Positions 34,841-47,755 of a DNA stretch of 64,000 nucleotides are shown piece after piece. Source of the DNA: Corythucha ciliata (Eukaryota; Arthropoda; Insecta; Hemiptera; Tingidae); NCBI GenBank assembly GCA_038030265.1, contig CM075943.1, positions 41,354,001-41,418,000 on the forward strand. The letters run 5' to 3'. The stretch's first letter is position 1. Each line of letters opens with the position of its first letter. Made by a program: the position numbers and the translations under genes. The notes beneath the pieces were generated by a model, which worked only from the letters and a program-made list of their open reading frames with translations, was not told where the DNA came from and made no database searches.

Positions 34841-34894
34841 AATGGGTAAAAAACAACTTTACTCACTAGTGAGTAAAGTTGTTATTTACCCATT
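34841..34894. repeat. 54-bp near-perfect hairpin, left arm
   Basis: AATGGGTAAAAAACAACTTT and the rest of a 27-base arm are followed directly by the reverse complement, with one mismatch. A third partial copy of the arm (GTAAAAAACAACTTTACTC) follows at 34910-34930. The mirror copy is at 45422-45475. Confidence 0.8.
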
Positions 34895-35209
34895 GTGATT
34901 TTTGAGGCCAGTAAAAAACAACTTTACTCCTTCTACGTGGAATATAAATGGTGTACTTTACCCGCGAGAAAAAAATATAGTCGAACGTGTGATTCCTGCC
35001 AAACTGGCAAAGCTGCCCGCGAGTAGGTACCGACCCTACGAGTACGAGACCTAAAAGGGCTGTTTGATATTCGTTGTTGAGATAGCGAAATACATCAAGT
35101 TCGTTTTTCTGAGTGCCAGATCTCTGAAATTTGGTTTCAATAGTAGCAAAAACTGGTTGAAGAATATAATTTATCGAAATATAATCTGCCACTTTTTAGA
35201 GAGTTAAAC

Positions 35210-35770
35210 CCTCGATAGGTTTTTGAAAACGCCAAGCTCGTGAAAGTTGTCTCCCTCCCCGGCGAAGGTGGTTCTTGTAAGAACCAAACCCGATAAATTT
35301 ATTTTGTTATCACTTTGAACGCCCCCTCCCATGAAGTCGCTTTTTGAAGGATTCAAACCAACGAAATTTGCTTCTTGAAGGAGCCCCAGTTGGCTTTCAT
35401 TTACATATGGAGAGAAATCCCCGAGATTGGGTTTTTATCCCCCCCCCCCATCAAAATCGATGCTGGCTGCCTGTTTTTTCGGATGGTTTTTTCGGAAAGT
35501 CAATCCATGAAATTTGGTTTGAATATGAGGAGCAATTAAACCTGAGAAACATTTTTTAACCTCCCTCTCCCCCTTCAGCTGTCAATTATTGAGAGATTCA
35601 AGAGCCAAACTCGTGAAATTCTATTTTTAAAACACCACAACCCGTGCAGTTGCTATCGGGCCCAATAAATCGGACAAAATAATTTGCATGGAGAGAATTC
35701 CTGTTTAATTGCCTTTTTTTTAAATCAACTTCATGAATTCGGTCCTTGAATACATTATAAAAAGTTAATT
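35210..35770 (-). repeat. Family C-like degenerate repeat (left arm)
   Basis: Loose repetition of (A)ACC...GAAATTTG and CATGAAATTTGG-type phrases about 60 bases apart, with the mirror copy at about 44540-45115. It is more diverged than the other C arrays. 35770-36860 shows no supported gene; a possible exon 36373-36503 (acceptor CCCACAG, basic frame) does not fit the phase of the next exon. Confidence 0.45.
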
Positions 35771-36865
35771 AAAAGTCAATTTTTCAGAGGCTGAGAGACA
35801 TGATTTGTACTAAGAAAAATGAAGTGATGTTTTCTGTGGTTCTATTTGAAGATACCCAGGCACTCAATGTTCATTTTAGATCGTAATTGAATTTGTTCTG
35901 CCCAAAAAATAAGATCGCAGGGCTTTTCTTTTACGAGGGTCAATATCCCGATGAGAGGCCAAGTTTCTTTTTCATCATCAGACCTTCACAGGCATGTCCT
36001 CAATGTTTTCAAATTTTGAGTTGGCAACCCTAATCAAGAGGCGATGCTCCACGCCCCCACCACCCTCTTGAAACAAAAGAGGATAAAAGAAATAGATAAT
36101 TTCCCTGTAAAATTGCTCACTTTTATTGCAGCTAAGTGATAAAAACACAGTATTTAAAGGGGTCTGGAAGGGATTTTATGTTCCAATGATTTCCAAGAAG
36201 TCTAAAGGAAGTGATTTTTCTTGAAATCCTAGGCTTCGCTAATATTTTGAGGAGATAACGATAATTTATTAATTAATTAAAACTGTAGAAAAGCAATAGT
36301 GTCATCAGAGCTTTTCTGCGTTGCCCTTCTTCTTGTTATGCTCAATGGTGGTTCAAATTACCCACAGCCTTTTTAGAAGGAGGATAGGTGGGCGAACTCC
36401 TTTCGAAGGTGAACGGACCTTCAGAGGGGGACGGAGGAATGCTTCGCTACAAACCCTTCAGCCCTTGAAGTTGAGGAAGCCACCATTCTTCCAAGGTCTC
36501 TTGAGTTGATAACATCGTCTTCCACCTCGTTCACCATCGTGTTCCATCAGTTTTTTTTTTTTCATTCCTTAGTTTTTCATTTTTCGTGAAAAAAAATGTT
36601 TGCAGTGCAAACTAGCAACAACACTCGGTAATTTTTACTATAATGTAATTAGTCAATAAGCCCTCGAGTACGTTTTATTCTACTACCGTGAAAGATAAGG
36701 GGTTGTAATCAACGAAAACGATTGAAAGCTTGGGTTTTTTTCTGTTTTTGCGGCTTGCTCTTTAGCCAAATTCTATAAAATTATAAATTGAAAGGATCAT
36801 CTAATAGTAGAATTTGCTGAGTACAAAAATTCTAGTGTATTTTTTTTTTTTTTTTTGCCTTACAG

Positions 36866-37569
36866 TTGCATAAGCCGAGCGGAGAAGTACGTTCCACTCT
36901 ACGGTCAAAATGTTCTCGCACTCCAACCGTCTGAAGGCATGGAATGTAAGAATTCAAGACTTGAAATATGACAAAAAATCCGATGAACTTTGACTAACGA
37001 TATTGAATTTTTTGACAGATGCTCTCACTTGGATTTCAAACGAGAAACTTCATAAGTATTGGCCGACCATCTCACGTCTTTCGTACCATCAACTTCTCGC
37101 CCTCTCACCATCCAATTGGGAGTCAACTCTACATGCGGTTGGAGTCAAGCCGCATACGATTGCGACTGGGGCGAAAAACAGACTTCTGCCGCTCACCTTG
37201 AAGCTGAGAAGCCGAGCAGATCAACTGACGCGATTTGTCCTCGACGAGTCCGACCTTCAGATGGCGATTGACTACCTCGTCTGGGTGCTGCAAACACCGT
37301 TATCACACCTTCCCGAACTGGACGGAAAACAACTGATTCCTTTGGTTCAGTCATTCGTAGAAAGAGGTACGTCGTGTGTATCAAAATTCCCTGACGGTCG
37401 TTACAATATTTTTTGTTTTAATGTTCTTATTCTAATTTTGGGTTTGTGTACAGTTTTCAGGGCTCTAAGGATTCACGGGAGGTTCAACGTTGTCAAGAGA
37501 ATGAACAGGAGGCTGCACCGACTTCTGGAACAACAGCCCTCGATGTCTTCATTCGCGTTTCAAGCTTAA
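36866..37569 (+). CDS. SAM-domain protein, Smaug/SAMD4-like, last three exons (left palindrome arm)
   Basis: Smaug proteins bind RNA hairpins through a SAM domain and repress translation or trigger decay. Exons 36866-36945, 37019-37366 and 37454-37569 (stop TAA) join in phase with GT-AG borders. The first encodes VPLYGQNVLALQPSEGMEY. The second starts ALTWISNEKLHKYWPTI and continues through LSYHQLLAL and a VGV...TGAKNRLLPLTLKL stretch, which parallels the Smaug SAM pattern (WLKSLRLHKY, MTYEEMMAL, VTKGARHKI). The rest (IDYLVWVLQTP, then a basic end) fits the helical region after the SAM domain. Upstream exons are not identified in the arm. The copy in the other arm is almost identical in the coding parts. 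The family call is good for SAM and moderate for Smaug. Confidence 0.65.
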
Positions 37570-38279
37570 GTCTGAGAATGTGTATACAAATACTTCTGGA
37601 TCATTATTGAACATTTATAAATATCTTTTTACCTGTAAAATATAGTTTACTTTTTCATTGACTTGTAATATTTTCAACTATTAATTCAGTATCTTTTAAA
37701 TTGTAAAAATATAGTTTTCTTATTAATTCAACTACATTACAACCTTTGAAATATTAATTTTCCACATTATAACTTGGTGCTAATACAGTTTTCTTTTTAA
37801 TTTACCTGCAATTTCTCGTTCATGAATTTACCCTATCACACTGATAAGGTTTACGTAGTATTCGAAATGGAGTCTTTGTTGCCCTTGATCTGTATGAGTG
37901 TGTTTCTGTTCGGTGCTAGATGAAGAAATACTGAATTTGGAAAAAACCTAGAAATTCCTCTTCCAAAAAAGAATGATTTTGAGCGTGGATCTAATTGAGC
38001 AAAGTAATGGCAGTGAAAAAAATGCGTGATTTGTGGGGGGGGGGGGGAATTAGGTGGTTTAAATTCGTGAAATTAGTTTTTCGAATAAGCCAAAGGCTCT
38101 TGCACTGACTTTTGAAGCAGTGAATTTCTTGATATTCTCTGGTAAATGGTTGCAGTCACCACCAAAAGAAACCTAAGAGGTAGGCCAAAACTTGCATAAC
38201 CCATTTTGAAGTGTTGTGCGTGTTTCTGCCTATCCTTTTCGTGTACCTACACGTTTTTTTGGGGTGGTCCATTTTTGCC

Positions 38280-38620
38280 CACATAAAAAAACCCATTTGT
38301 GACATAAAAAACGCCCGCGAATGCACTCAAAAGCAATGTAATAGATACGGACGTCGAGTTTAGTAATGGAAAAACCAATTTCACGGAGCTTGGTTGTTCA
38401 ATAAGCCAATTTCGTGGGCTTGAATAACTGAAAACCCAATATTTTGCGGGGTTGAGTCGTTGATAAAAACCATTTTCGCGCTTTTGATTATTCAAAAAGC
38501 CTATTTTGCATGGTTCTGTCGTTAAAACCCAATTTCCCGACTTCAACTCTTAAAAAAATGAATTTCGCAGGCTTCAATAATTGAAAACCCCAATTTCATG
38601 GGGTTTTTGTCGTTGATGAT
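38280..38620 (+). repeat. Degenerate array, family C (left arm)
   Basis: About 11 units; the mirror copy at 41625-41990 contains about one extra unit near 41870-41900, so the arms differ here by a unit-sized indel. Confidence 0.7.
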
Positions 38621-38959
38621 GAGCGCGTCGCCACACATTGTGCAATACAGGGGTCAGCCCAGTCAAAAACGGCGGCATTGAAGAGATGAACCCAGTCAAA
38701 GCTTAGCAATGGCTCGTCTTTTTGGCTTATCGGAATCCCCGTGTGAAAATACAGCGTTGGCAATTGACATTTTGCTCGTAGTTCTGTTATGAATCCGTCA
38801 AAATAAGTAATAATCAGTAGTAAGGGGGGTAACAGGCAGACCCGCGGGTCCTTCTTCTGAGGAGGATTTTTGAGTTTTATGTTCATGAACGTATAGGAAC
38901 GACGTTCCGAAAAAAGCTCTCTCTCGAGCCTTTAAGAGATACATTTGCAAATTTCGTGG

Positions 38960-41290
38960 TTTATGGACGTTCATTTACGGCTAAAATTAGAAAAACTGCT
39001 TACGCATTGTTTTCCTCGGGCAAGAAAAAACGGTAATTCAAGGGCAAAAACTAAAAAAAATCGCACATTCGCGGCTAGAATGTGAAAAACACCAATTCAC
39101 AGGAAAAAAAAAAAACAGAAAACGCCGTTTCTGGAGGAAACATAGCGAACAGATCAGGAAAAAGACTAAATCACTTCTAAAGTAGGGGAAAACTGTCAAT
39201 TTGCGGCTAAAACCGAGAAAAACGCATTCACGGCAAAAATCGGAAAAACGCTAATTCGTGGTTTCTGGAGGGCCCTTTAGGTCTACTACAGAAGAGAAAA
39301 GCGCTAATTCATGAATAGAAAAGTATATGATCGCTAATTCACAGCTAAAAGCGCTAATTCACGGCCAAAATTTAAAAAATGCTCACATTTACAGCTAAAA
39401 TTATGAAAAAACGCGAATTCACGGCTATAATTGAAAAAAGCGCCAGTTCGTTATTTTTTGTAACAATTTTAAGAACAAAATTGAGAAAAAATAGCTAATT
39501 CAACGAGTTTGGAGGCTCTTCCACGGCTAATATTAAGGAAAAAAAACGCCAACGTGCTGTTCTTGGGCCAAATTCGCGGCTAAAATAGAGATAAATCGCT
39601 AATTCGCAGCTTAGCTTGGCTTGAAATTAGCAGTTCAGCTTTTAGAAATCCCTATTTCACGGCAAAAATTGAGCAAATGCCTAAATACGGTTTCTGTAGG
39701 CCATTTTCAGCCTGTAGACGAGAAAAAGTCCCAGTTTATGGCTAGAATTGAGAAAATTCGTTGATTCGCGGCTAAAATTGAAAAAAAGGATTATTAGCGC
39801 TTATAACATTGATAAAGGGCTAGTTCACGGGTAGAACTAAAAAAACTCTTTGCATCAAATTGAGATAGAGCGCGGAAGCACTCGTTTAATTTAAAAAAAA
39901 GAGGGCTCACTTGCAGCTGAAAATTAAAAAAAACAATTTTGCTTTGCTAATTTTGGAAAAATAGTACCTACTCTACTTAATTATTTCTCGAATCAATTTC
40001 AGGACTCGAAATTGAGAAAAATCTCTAGTTGCGGCTAAAATCAAGAAAAATCGCCAAAACAAGGCCAATTGATTTTGTTAAGTGAGAAAAACCAGCGAAA
40101 TTGAACTTTTGGTGCAGAAAACCCATGAATTGCTTTCCTAAGTTGACCTTTTAGCGAGCAAATTAACCTAAAAAGTGGGGGATTTAGGGCGTGAAAGCCG
40201 CAACTAGAGATTTTTCTCAATTTCGAGTCCTGAAATTGATTCGAGAAATAATTAAGTAGAGTAGGTACTATTTTTCCAAAATTAGCAAAGCAAAATTGTT
40301 TTTTTTAATTTTCAGTTGCAAGTGAGCACTCTTTTTTTTATATTAAACGAGTGCTTCCACGCTCTATCTCAATTTGATGCAAAGAGTTTTTCAGTTCTAC
40401 CCGTGAACTAGCCCTTTATCAATGTTATAAGCGCTAATAATCCTTTTTTTCAATTTTAGCCGCGAATCAACGAATTTTCTCAAATCTAGCCATAAACTGG
40501 GACTTTTTCTCTTCTACAGGCTGAAAATGGCCTACAGAAACCGTATTTAGGCATTTGCTCAATTTTTGCCGTGAAATAGGGATTTCTAAAAGCTGAACTG
40601 CTAATTTCAAGCCAAGCTAAGCTGCGAATTAGCGATTTATCTCTATTTTAGCCGCGAATTTGGCCCAAGAACAGCACGTTGGCGTTTTTTTCCTTAATAT
40701 TAGCCGTGGAAGAGCCTCCAAACTCGTTGAATTAGCTATTTTTTCTCAATTTTGTTCTTAAAATTGTTACAAAAAATAACGAACTGGCGCTTTTTTCAAT
40801 TATAGCCGTGAATTCGCGTTTTTTCATAATTTTAGTTGTAAATGTGAGCATTTTTTAAATTTTGGCCGTGAATTAGCGCTTTTAGCTGTGAATTAGCGAT
40901 CATATACTTTTCTATTCATGAATTAGCGCTTTTCTCTTCTGTAGTAGACCTAAAGGGCCCTCCAGAAACCACGAATTAGCGTTTTTCCGATTTTTGCCGT
41001 GAATGCGTTTTTCTCGGTTTTAGCCGCAAATTGACAGTTTTCCCCTACTTTAGAAGTGATTTAGTCTTTTTCCTGATCTGTTCGCTATGTTTCCTCCAGA
41101 AACGGCGTTTTCTGTTTTTTTTTTTGTTTTTTTTTTTCCTGTGAATTGGTGTTTTTCACATTCTAGCCGCGAATGTGCGATTTTTTTTAGTTTTTGCCCT
41201 TGCATTACCGTTTTTTCTCGCCCGAGGAAAACAATGCGTAAGCAGTTTTTCTAATTTTAGCCGTAAATGAACGTCCATAAACCACGAAAT
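38960..41290. repeat. Family A arrays on both sides of the palindrome centre
   Basis: 38960-40036 (plus orientation) mirrors 40196-41290 (minus orientation). The palindrome turns round inside a family A array: the unique spacer 40037-40195 still begins with family A text (GCGGCTAAAATCAAGAAAAA at 40031-40050). About 35 units per arm. Confidence 0.8.
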
Positions 41291-41624
41291 TTGCAAATGT
41301 ATCTCTTAAAGGCTCGAGAGAGAGCTTTTTTCGGAACGTCGTTCCTATACGTTCATGAACATAAAACTCAAAAATCCTCCTCAGAAGAAGGACCCGCGGG
41401 TCTGCCTGTTACCCCCCTTACTACTGATTATTACTTATTTTGACGGATTCATAACAGAACTACGAGCAAAATGTCAATTGCCAACGCTGTATTTTCACAC
41501 GGGGATTCCGATAAGCCAAAAAGACGAGCCATTGCTAAGCTTTGACTGGGTTCATCTCTTCAATGCCGCCGTTTTTGACTGGGCTGACCCCTGTATTGCA
41601 CAATGTGTGGCGACGCGCTCATCA

Positions 41625-41990
41625 TCAACGACAAAAACCCCATGAAATTGGGGTTTTCAATTATTGAAGCCTGCGAAATTCATTTTTTTAAGAGTTGAAG
41701 TCGGGAAATTGGGTTTTAACGACAGAACCATGCAAAATAGGCTTTTTGAATAATCAAAAGCGCGAAAATGGTTTTTATCAACGACTCAACCCCGCAAAAT
41801 ATTGGGTTTTCAGTTATTCAAGCCCACGAAATTGGCTTATTGAACAACCAAGCTCCGTGAAATTGGTTTTATTCAGAGCAAAATCAACGAAAATGGTTTT
41901 TCCATTACTAAACTCGACGTCCGTATCTATTACATTGCTTTTGAGTGCATTCGCGGGCGTTTTTTATGTCACAAATGGGTTTTTTTATGT
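41625..41990 (-). repeat. Degenerate array, family C (right arm)
   Basis: Mirror of 38280-38620, with an additional segment of about 24-28 bases around 41873-41900 (GAGCAAAATCAACGAAAATG). Confidence 0.7.
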
Positions 41991-42700
41991 GGGCAAAAAT
42001 GGACCACCCCAAAAAAACGTGTAGGTACACGAAAAGGATAGGCAGAAACACGCACAACACTTCAAAATGGGTTATGCAAGTTTTGGCCTACCTCTTAGGT
42101 TTCTTTTGGTGGTGACTGCAACCATTTACCAGAGAATATCAAGAAATTCACTGCTTCAAAAGTCAGTGCAAGAGCCTTTGGCTTATTCGAAAAACTAATT
42201 TCACGAATTTAAACCACCTAATTCCCCCCCCCCCCACAAATCACGCATTTTTTTCACTGCCATTACTTTGCTCAATTAGATCCACGCTCAAAATCATTCT
42301 TTTTTGAAAGAGGAATTTCTAGGTTTTTTCCAAATTCAGTATTTCTTCATCTAGCACCGAACAGAAACACACTCATACAGATCAAGGGCAACAAAGACTC
42401 CATTTCGAATACTACGTAAACCTTATCAGTGTGATAGGGTAAATTCATGAACGAGAAATTGCAGGTAAATTAAAAAGAAAACTGTATTAGCACCAAGTTA
42501 TAATGTGGAAAATTAATATTTCAAAGGTTGTAATGTAGTTGAATTAATAAGAAAACTATATTTTTACAATTTAAAAGATACTGAATTAATAGTTGAAAAT
42601 ATTACAAGTCAATGAAAAAGTAAACTATATTTTACAGGAAAAAATATATTTATAAATGTTCAATAATGATCCAGAAGTATTTGTATACACATTCTCAGAC

Positions 42701-43404
42701 TTAAGCTTGAAACGCGAATGAAGACATCGAGGGCTGTTGTTCCAGAAGTCGGTGCAGCCTCCTGTTCACTCTCTTGACATTATTGAACCTCCTGTGAATC
42801 CTTAGAGCCCTGAAAACTGTACACAAACCCAAAATTAGAATATGATCATTCGAACAAAAAATATTGTAATGACAATCAAGGAATTTTGATACAAATGACG
42901 TACCTCTTTCTACGAATGACTGAATCAAAGGAATCAATTGTCTTCCGTCCAGTTCGGGAAGGTGTGATAACGGTGTTTGCAGCACCCAGACGAGGTAGTC
43001 AATCGCCATCTGAAGGTCGGACTCGTCGAGGACAAATCGCGTCAGTTGATCTGCTCGGCTTCTCAGCTTCAAGGTGAGCGGCAGAAGTCTGTTTTTCGCC
43101 CCAGTCGCAATCGTATGCGGCTTGACTCCAACCGCATGTAGAGTTGACTCCCAATTGGATGGTGAGAGGGCGAGAAGTTGATGGTACGAAAGACGTGAGA
43201 TGGTCGGCCAATACTTATGAAGTTTCTCGTTTGAAATCCAAGTGAGAGCATCTGTCAAAAAATTCAATATCGTTAGTCAAAGTTCATCGGATTTTTTGTC
43301 ATATTTCAAGTCTTGAATTCTTACATTCCATGCCTTCAGACGGTTGGAGTGCGAGAACATTTTGACCGTAGAGTGGAACGTACTTCTCCGCTCGGCTTAT
43401 GCAA
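42701..43404 (-). CDS. SAM-domain protein, Smaug/SAMD4-like, last three exons (right palindrome arm)
   Basis: Mirror copy of 36866-37569. Minus-strand exons 43404-43325, 43251-42904 and 42816-42701 have the same lengths (80, 348, 116), splice sites and phases, with no stop or frameshift. Differences from the left copy are few: in exon 2 K to R and V to I (GRQLIPLIQSF), and in exon 3 about three changes (for example RFNNVKRVNRR for RFNVVKRMNRR). Intron differences are more numerous. Intact frames in both arms suggest recent duplication, or that both copies are expressed, or that the two arms are alleles. Confidence 0.65.
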
Positions 43405-45421
43405 CTGTAAGGCAAAAAAAAAAAAATACACTAGAATTTTTGTACTCAGCAAATTCTACTTTTAGATGATCCTTTCAATTTATAATTTTATAGAATTTGG
43501 CTAAAGAGCAAGCCGCAAAACAGAAAAAAACCCAAGCTTTCAATCGTTTTCGTTGATTACAACCCCTTATCTTTCACGGTAGTAGAATAAAACGTACTCG
43601 AGGGCTTATTGACTAATTACATTATAGTAAAAATTACCGAGTGTTGTTGCTAGTTTGCACTGCAAACATTTTTTTACACGAAAAATGAAAAATTAAGGAA
43701 TGAAAAAAAAAAAAAAAAACTGATGGAACACGATGGTGGAACGAGATGGAAGACGATGTTATCAACTCAAGAGACCTTGGAAGAATGGTGGCTTCCTCAA
43801 CTTCAAGGGCTGAAGGGTTTGTAGCGAAGCATTCCTCCGTCCCCCTCTAAAGGTCCGTTCACCTTCGAAAGGAGTTCGCCCACCTATCCTCCTTCTAAAA
43901 AGGCTGTGGGTAATTTGAACCACCATTGAGCATAACAAGAAGAAGGGCAACGCAGAAAAGCTCTGATGACACTATTGCTTTTCTACAGTTTTAATTAATT
44001 AATAAATTATCGTTATCTCCTCAAAATATTAGCGAAGCCTAGGATTTCAAGAAAAATCACTTCCTTTAGACTTCTTGGAAATCATTGGAACATAAAATCC
44101 CTTCCAGACCCCTTTAAATACTGTGTTTTTATCACTTAGCTGCAATAAAAGTGAGCAATTTTACAGGGAAATTATCTATTTCTTTTATCCTCTTTTGTTT
44201 CAAGAGGGTGGTGGGGGCGTGGAGCATCGCCTCTTGATTAGGGTTGCCAACTCAAAATTTGAAAACATTGAGGACATGCCTGTGAAGGTCTGATGATGAA
44301 AAAGAAACTTGGCCTCTCATCGGGATATTGACCCTCGTAAAAGAAAAGCCCTGCGATCTTATTTTTTGGGCAGAACAAATTCAATTACGATCTAAAATGA
44401 ACATTGAGTGCCTGGGTATCTTCAAATAGATCCACAGAAAACATCACTTCATTTTTCTTAGTACAAATCATGTCTCTCAGCCTCTGAAAAATTGACTTTT
44501 AATTAACTTTTTATAATGTATTCAAGGACCGAATTCATGAAGTTGATTTTAAAAAAAGGCAATTAAACAGGAATTCTCTCCATGCAAATTATTTTGTCCG
44601 ATTTATTGGGCCCGATCTTTCAATTTTTCGCATGTTTTGCTCCCACAAAAAGCAACTGCACGGGTTGTGGTGTTTTAAAAATAGAATTTCACGAGTTTGG
44701 CTCTTGAATCTCTCAATAATTGACAGCTGAAGGGGGAGAGGGAGGTTAAAAAATGTTTCTCAGGTTTAATTGCTCCTCATATTCAAACCAAATTTCATGG
44801 CTTGACTTTCCGAAAAAACCATCCGAAAAAACAGGCAGCCAGCATCGATTTTGATGGGGGGGGGGGATAAAAACCCAATCTCGGGGATTTCTCTCCATAT
44901 GTAAATGAAAGCCAACTGGGGCTCCTTCAAGAAGCAAATTTCGTTGGTTTGAATCCTTCAAAAAGCGACTTCATGGGAGGGGGCGTTCAAAGTGATAACA
45001 AAACAAATTTATCGGGTTTGGTTCTTACAAGAACCACCTTCGCCGGGGAGGGAGACAACTTTCACGAGCTTGGCGTTTTCAAAAACCTATCGAGGGTTTA
45101 ACTCTCTAAAAAGTGGCAGATTATATTTCGATAAATTATATTCTTCAACCAGTTTTTGCTACTATTGAAACCAAATTTCAGAGATCTGGCACTCAGAAAA
45201 ACGAACTTGATGTATTTCGCTATCTCAACAACGAATATCAAACAGCCCTTTTAGGTCTCGTACTCGTAGAGTCGGTTTGGCCGTCGTACCTACTCGCGGG
45301 CAGCTTTGCCAGTTTGGCAGGAATCACACGTTCGACTATATTTTTTTCTCGCGGGTAAAGTACACCATTTATATTCCACGTAGAAGGAGTAAAGTTGTTT
45401 TTTACTGGCCTCAAAAATCGT

Positions 45422-45475
45422 AATGGGTAAATAACAACTTTACTCACTAGTGAGTAAAGTTGTTTTTTACCCATT
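45422..45475. repeat. 54-bp near-perfect hairpin, right arm
   Basis: Mirror of 34841-34894. The mismatched position in the arms is kept, as expected for an inverted copy. Confidence 0.8.
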
Positions 45476-45734
45476 AGTGACCGAGCAAAGGTTGTTGCTC
45501 TTGTTTGACAGGTAGAGCGCAGCGGTGCCTCTACTGGCAATAAGATTCTCACCAGTTCCCGTAACCTTCATACTGACTGTCCTGACCTTCATCTGGTAGT
45601 AGTCTTAATTTCTTTAAAAAAAAAAAAAAAAAAAACACTTTTCCTTGTCAAACTAATGTGTTTTATGAATCGAGCTCCACCGCGAAAAAAATAGCATGCA
45701 CAATATACTATAGCGCGCTTGTAATCAGCTTAGC

Positions 45735-45965
45735 CTTCACCCATTTTGATTTTGCCATTTTCAGGGCAGTTATCATCTGTATACGCCTTTTCAATGCACG
45801 AATCTTCAGTTAAACCATTTATAGGCCGCTCTGAGGTGGTTTTGCAAATTTTAGGGCGTGGATATCCGGTTTGGCCATTAGTACGGCGTAAACTGGTAGT
45901 ATGATCATTTCTTCGGTGTGAATTGTCAGTTCGATACTTTCAGGGCATGAATTCGTTACTTTAGT
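45735..45965 (+). repeat. Degenerate array, family B (right arm)
   Basis: Mirror of 34330-34580, slightly shorter: a stretch near the left copy's 34550-34580 is absent here. Confidence 0.6.
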
Positions 45966-46239
45966 CAATTGAGGGAATATGAACTTGAGTCATACCCCTC
46001 AGTAGGGGGGGGGGGAGCTGCAATGGTGATTCCTCGACCCCCTCCAATCATCCCTCGTCTACTATTCGGAAAACGATTTCTCGCCTAATTTCTGCACCAA
46101 TCAGTGACGGATTAGCAGGGTGGGTTTAAGGGGTTTAACCTCCCCCCTCAAGAAGATTACGTCTACTATAATCTGTACGCCGAACACAGCGTCACCTTTG
46201 TATACACAGACTCCGCCACCCTGCAGACCACAGTAAGAC

Positions 46240-46900
46240 ACTATAAAACACGAGTACCTACGGAAACACGCAAATCGGCGCCATATTTTGTCCCAAGCCC
46301 CTACCCCCCTCCAAAAAAAACTATTATAATTATCACCTGGTCTCATTGATAAGTGGGACATTTTTATTTATTTCGACCACATTCCAGGTTTGTTTGTTGT
46401 TACGATGACAATTTTTTCATACATGGTATTAGGTTTCTTCGTTTGTTGTTCAGTGTAGTCGTTGCGCAGCAGTCAGGGATTTAACGTCATTTCTTTAAAG
46501 CAAACGAACGCTTTTCGTGCAAATGGCTAACCTTACGGTAACAAAAACGTTCCCTTTACGATTTATTTCCGCTTCTCAGAAGGAAATGATTGACGAAAGG
46601 TTAATATTGAGCAGGTTATAACATTTCGAGCAGCAAGCTCCTCCTAATTTTTCAGTGTAGATAGTGCTGCTCTGAACAGTCCGAGATTTGACAAACGAAC
46701 GCTTTCAGTGTAGTTCGGGATTACAAAAGAACGCTTTTCGGAATGTTCGTGCAGTCCATATCAGCTCCGGACGACAAACGAACAAACCTATTGTGTTTAC
46801 TCTAACGACTGAGGGACAAAATATAGCGCTGAAATCCGTGTTACCGTTCCTGTGTTTTAAGGGTTCTCTAACCACAGCAGCGCAATTTTCCAATATACGA
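46240..46900 (+). repeat. Dispersed repeat D, palindrome right-arm copy
   Basis: Mirror of 33400-34075. In this orientation it can be read directly against 3055-3315 and 51350-51490. Confidence 0.6.
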
Positions 46901-47755
46901 TTTCTACTCATGCGCTCTCCAGACCTACTTCAACAGTTTTGCAACCCGCTTAGGCCAGGTTATGGGTTACTCTTGTCTTGTGCTGTGTAAAGTGAATTTA
47001 TTTTTCTCTCATTCCCGTCAAACTAAAACCACATTTGCAGTTATTCATTTCTGATTATATTCTTCAGCCTCCGTCTCACGAAACGTATCGATGAAAACTC
47101 GTCGTTCCGGGTGCACCTTAACATGAAGTCCCATCATAGTTGCGCATTTATCACACTCCTTCACATGTACTTTCTCTTCCTTTTTCCTCAATTTGGGACG
47201 TTTTCAGTCAAGTGCCGGTAAGGTTGAGGGAAAGGGATAAATTTAGTAGCTGGGTCAAAACCAGGTCGACCCGGAATGGAAGAACTCTTACAGTCACTGA
47301 AGCAGCAATAGTATCGCATTTTTCTTACTTTAGATGAGAAGCACGCGAAGGAAGAGTAATTGCAGACTCGAAATAAACGAAAAACTCAAAAATCATGTAG
47401 AATTTGAAACCGAAATACACTCGTAGTAATGCTAGTAATGTAAAAAAGAAAATACGGTTAAAGAGGCTCTAGGCAACTAGAAATAAACCCATAACCTGCA
47501 GTTCTAAACCTTCGCTTTTTCCACGGAAATCGTCTATTCCTTTTCTGGAACTCCATGAAGCTCCACGTTACACTTCTTCCCATCCATCTCAATAACGTCT
47601 ACCTTCCACCTTCAATTGCAAGTCCCGGACCCGAATTTTCAAATCCCTGTTTTCAATTAGAACAGTTGGACGTATGGGGCTAAGCACCCACCAAACTTCA
47701 CGAAGATTGCACCCAAGGTGCGGTCCGGTCTCCGTTTCGACCTCAGACCTGAGGC

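Noticed and set aside
36373..36503. Extra upstream exon of the Smaug-like gene
   Set aside because: The acceptor CCCACAG and an open basic frame are present in both arms, but the donor is weak and the phase does not match the exon at 36866.
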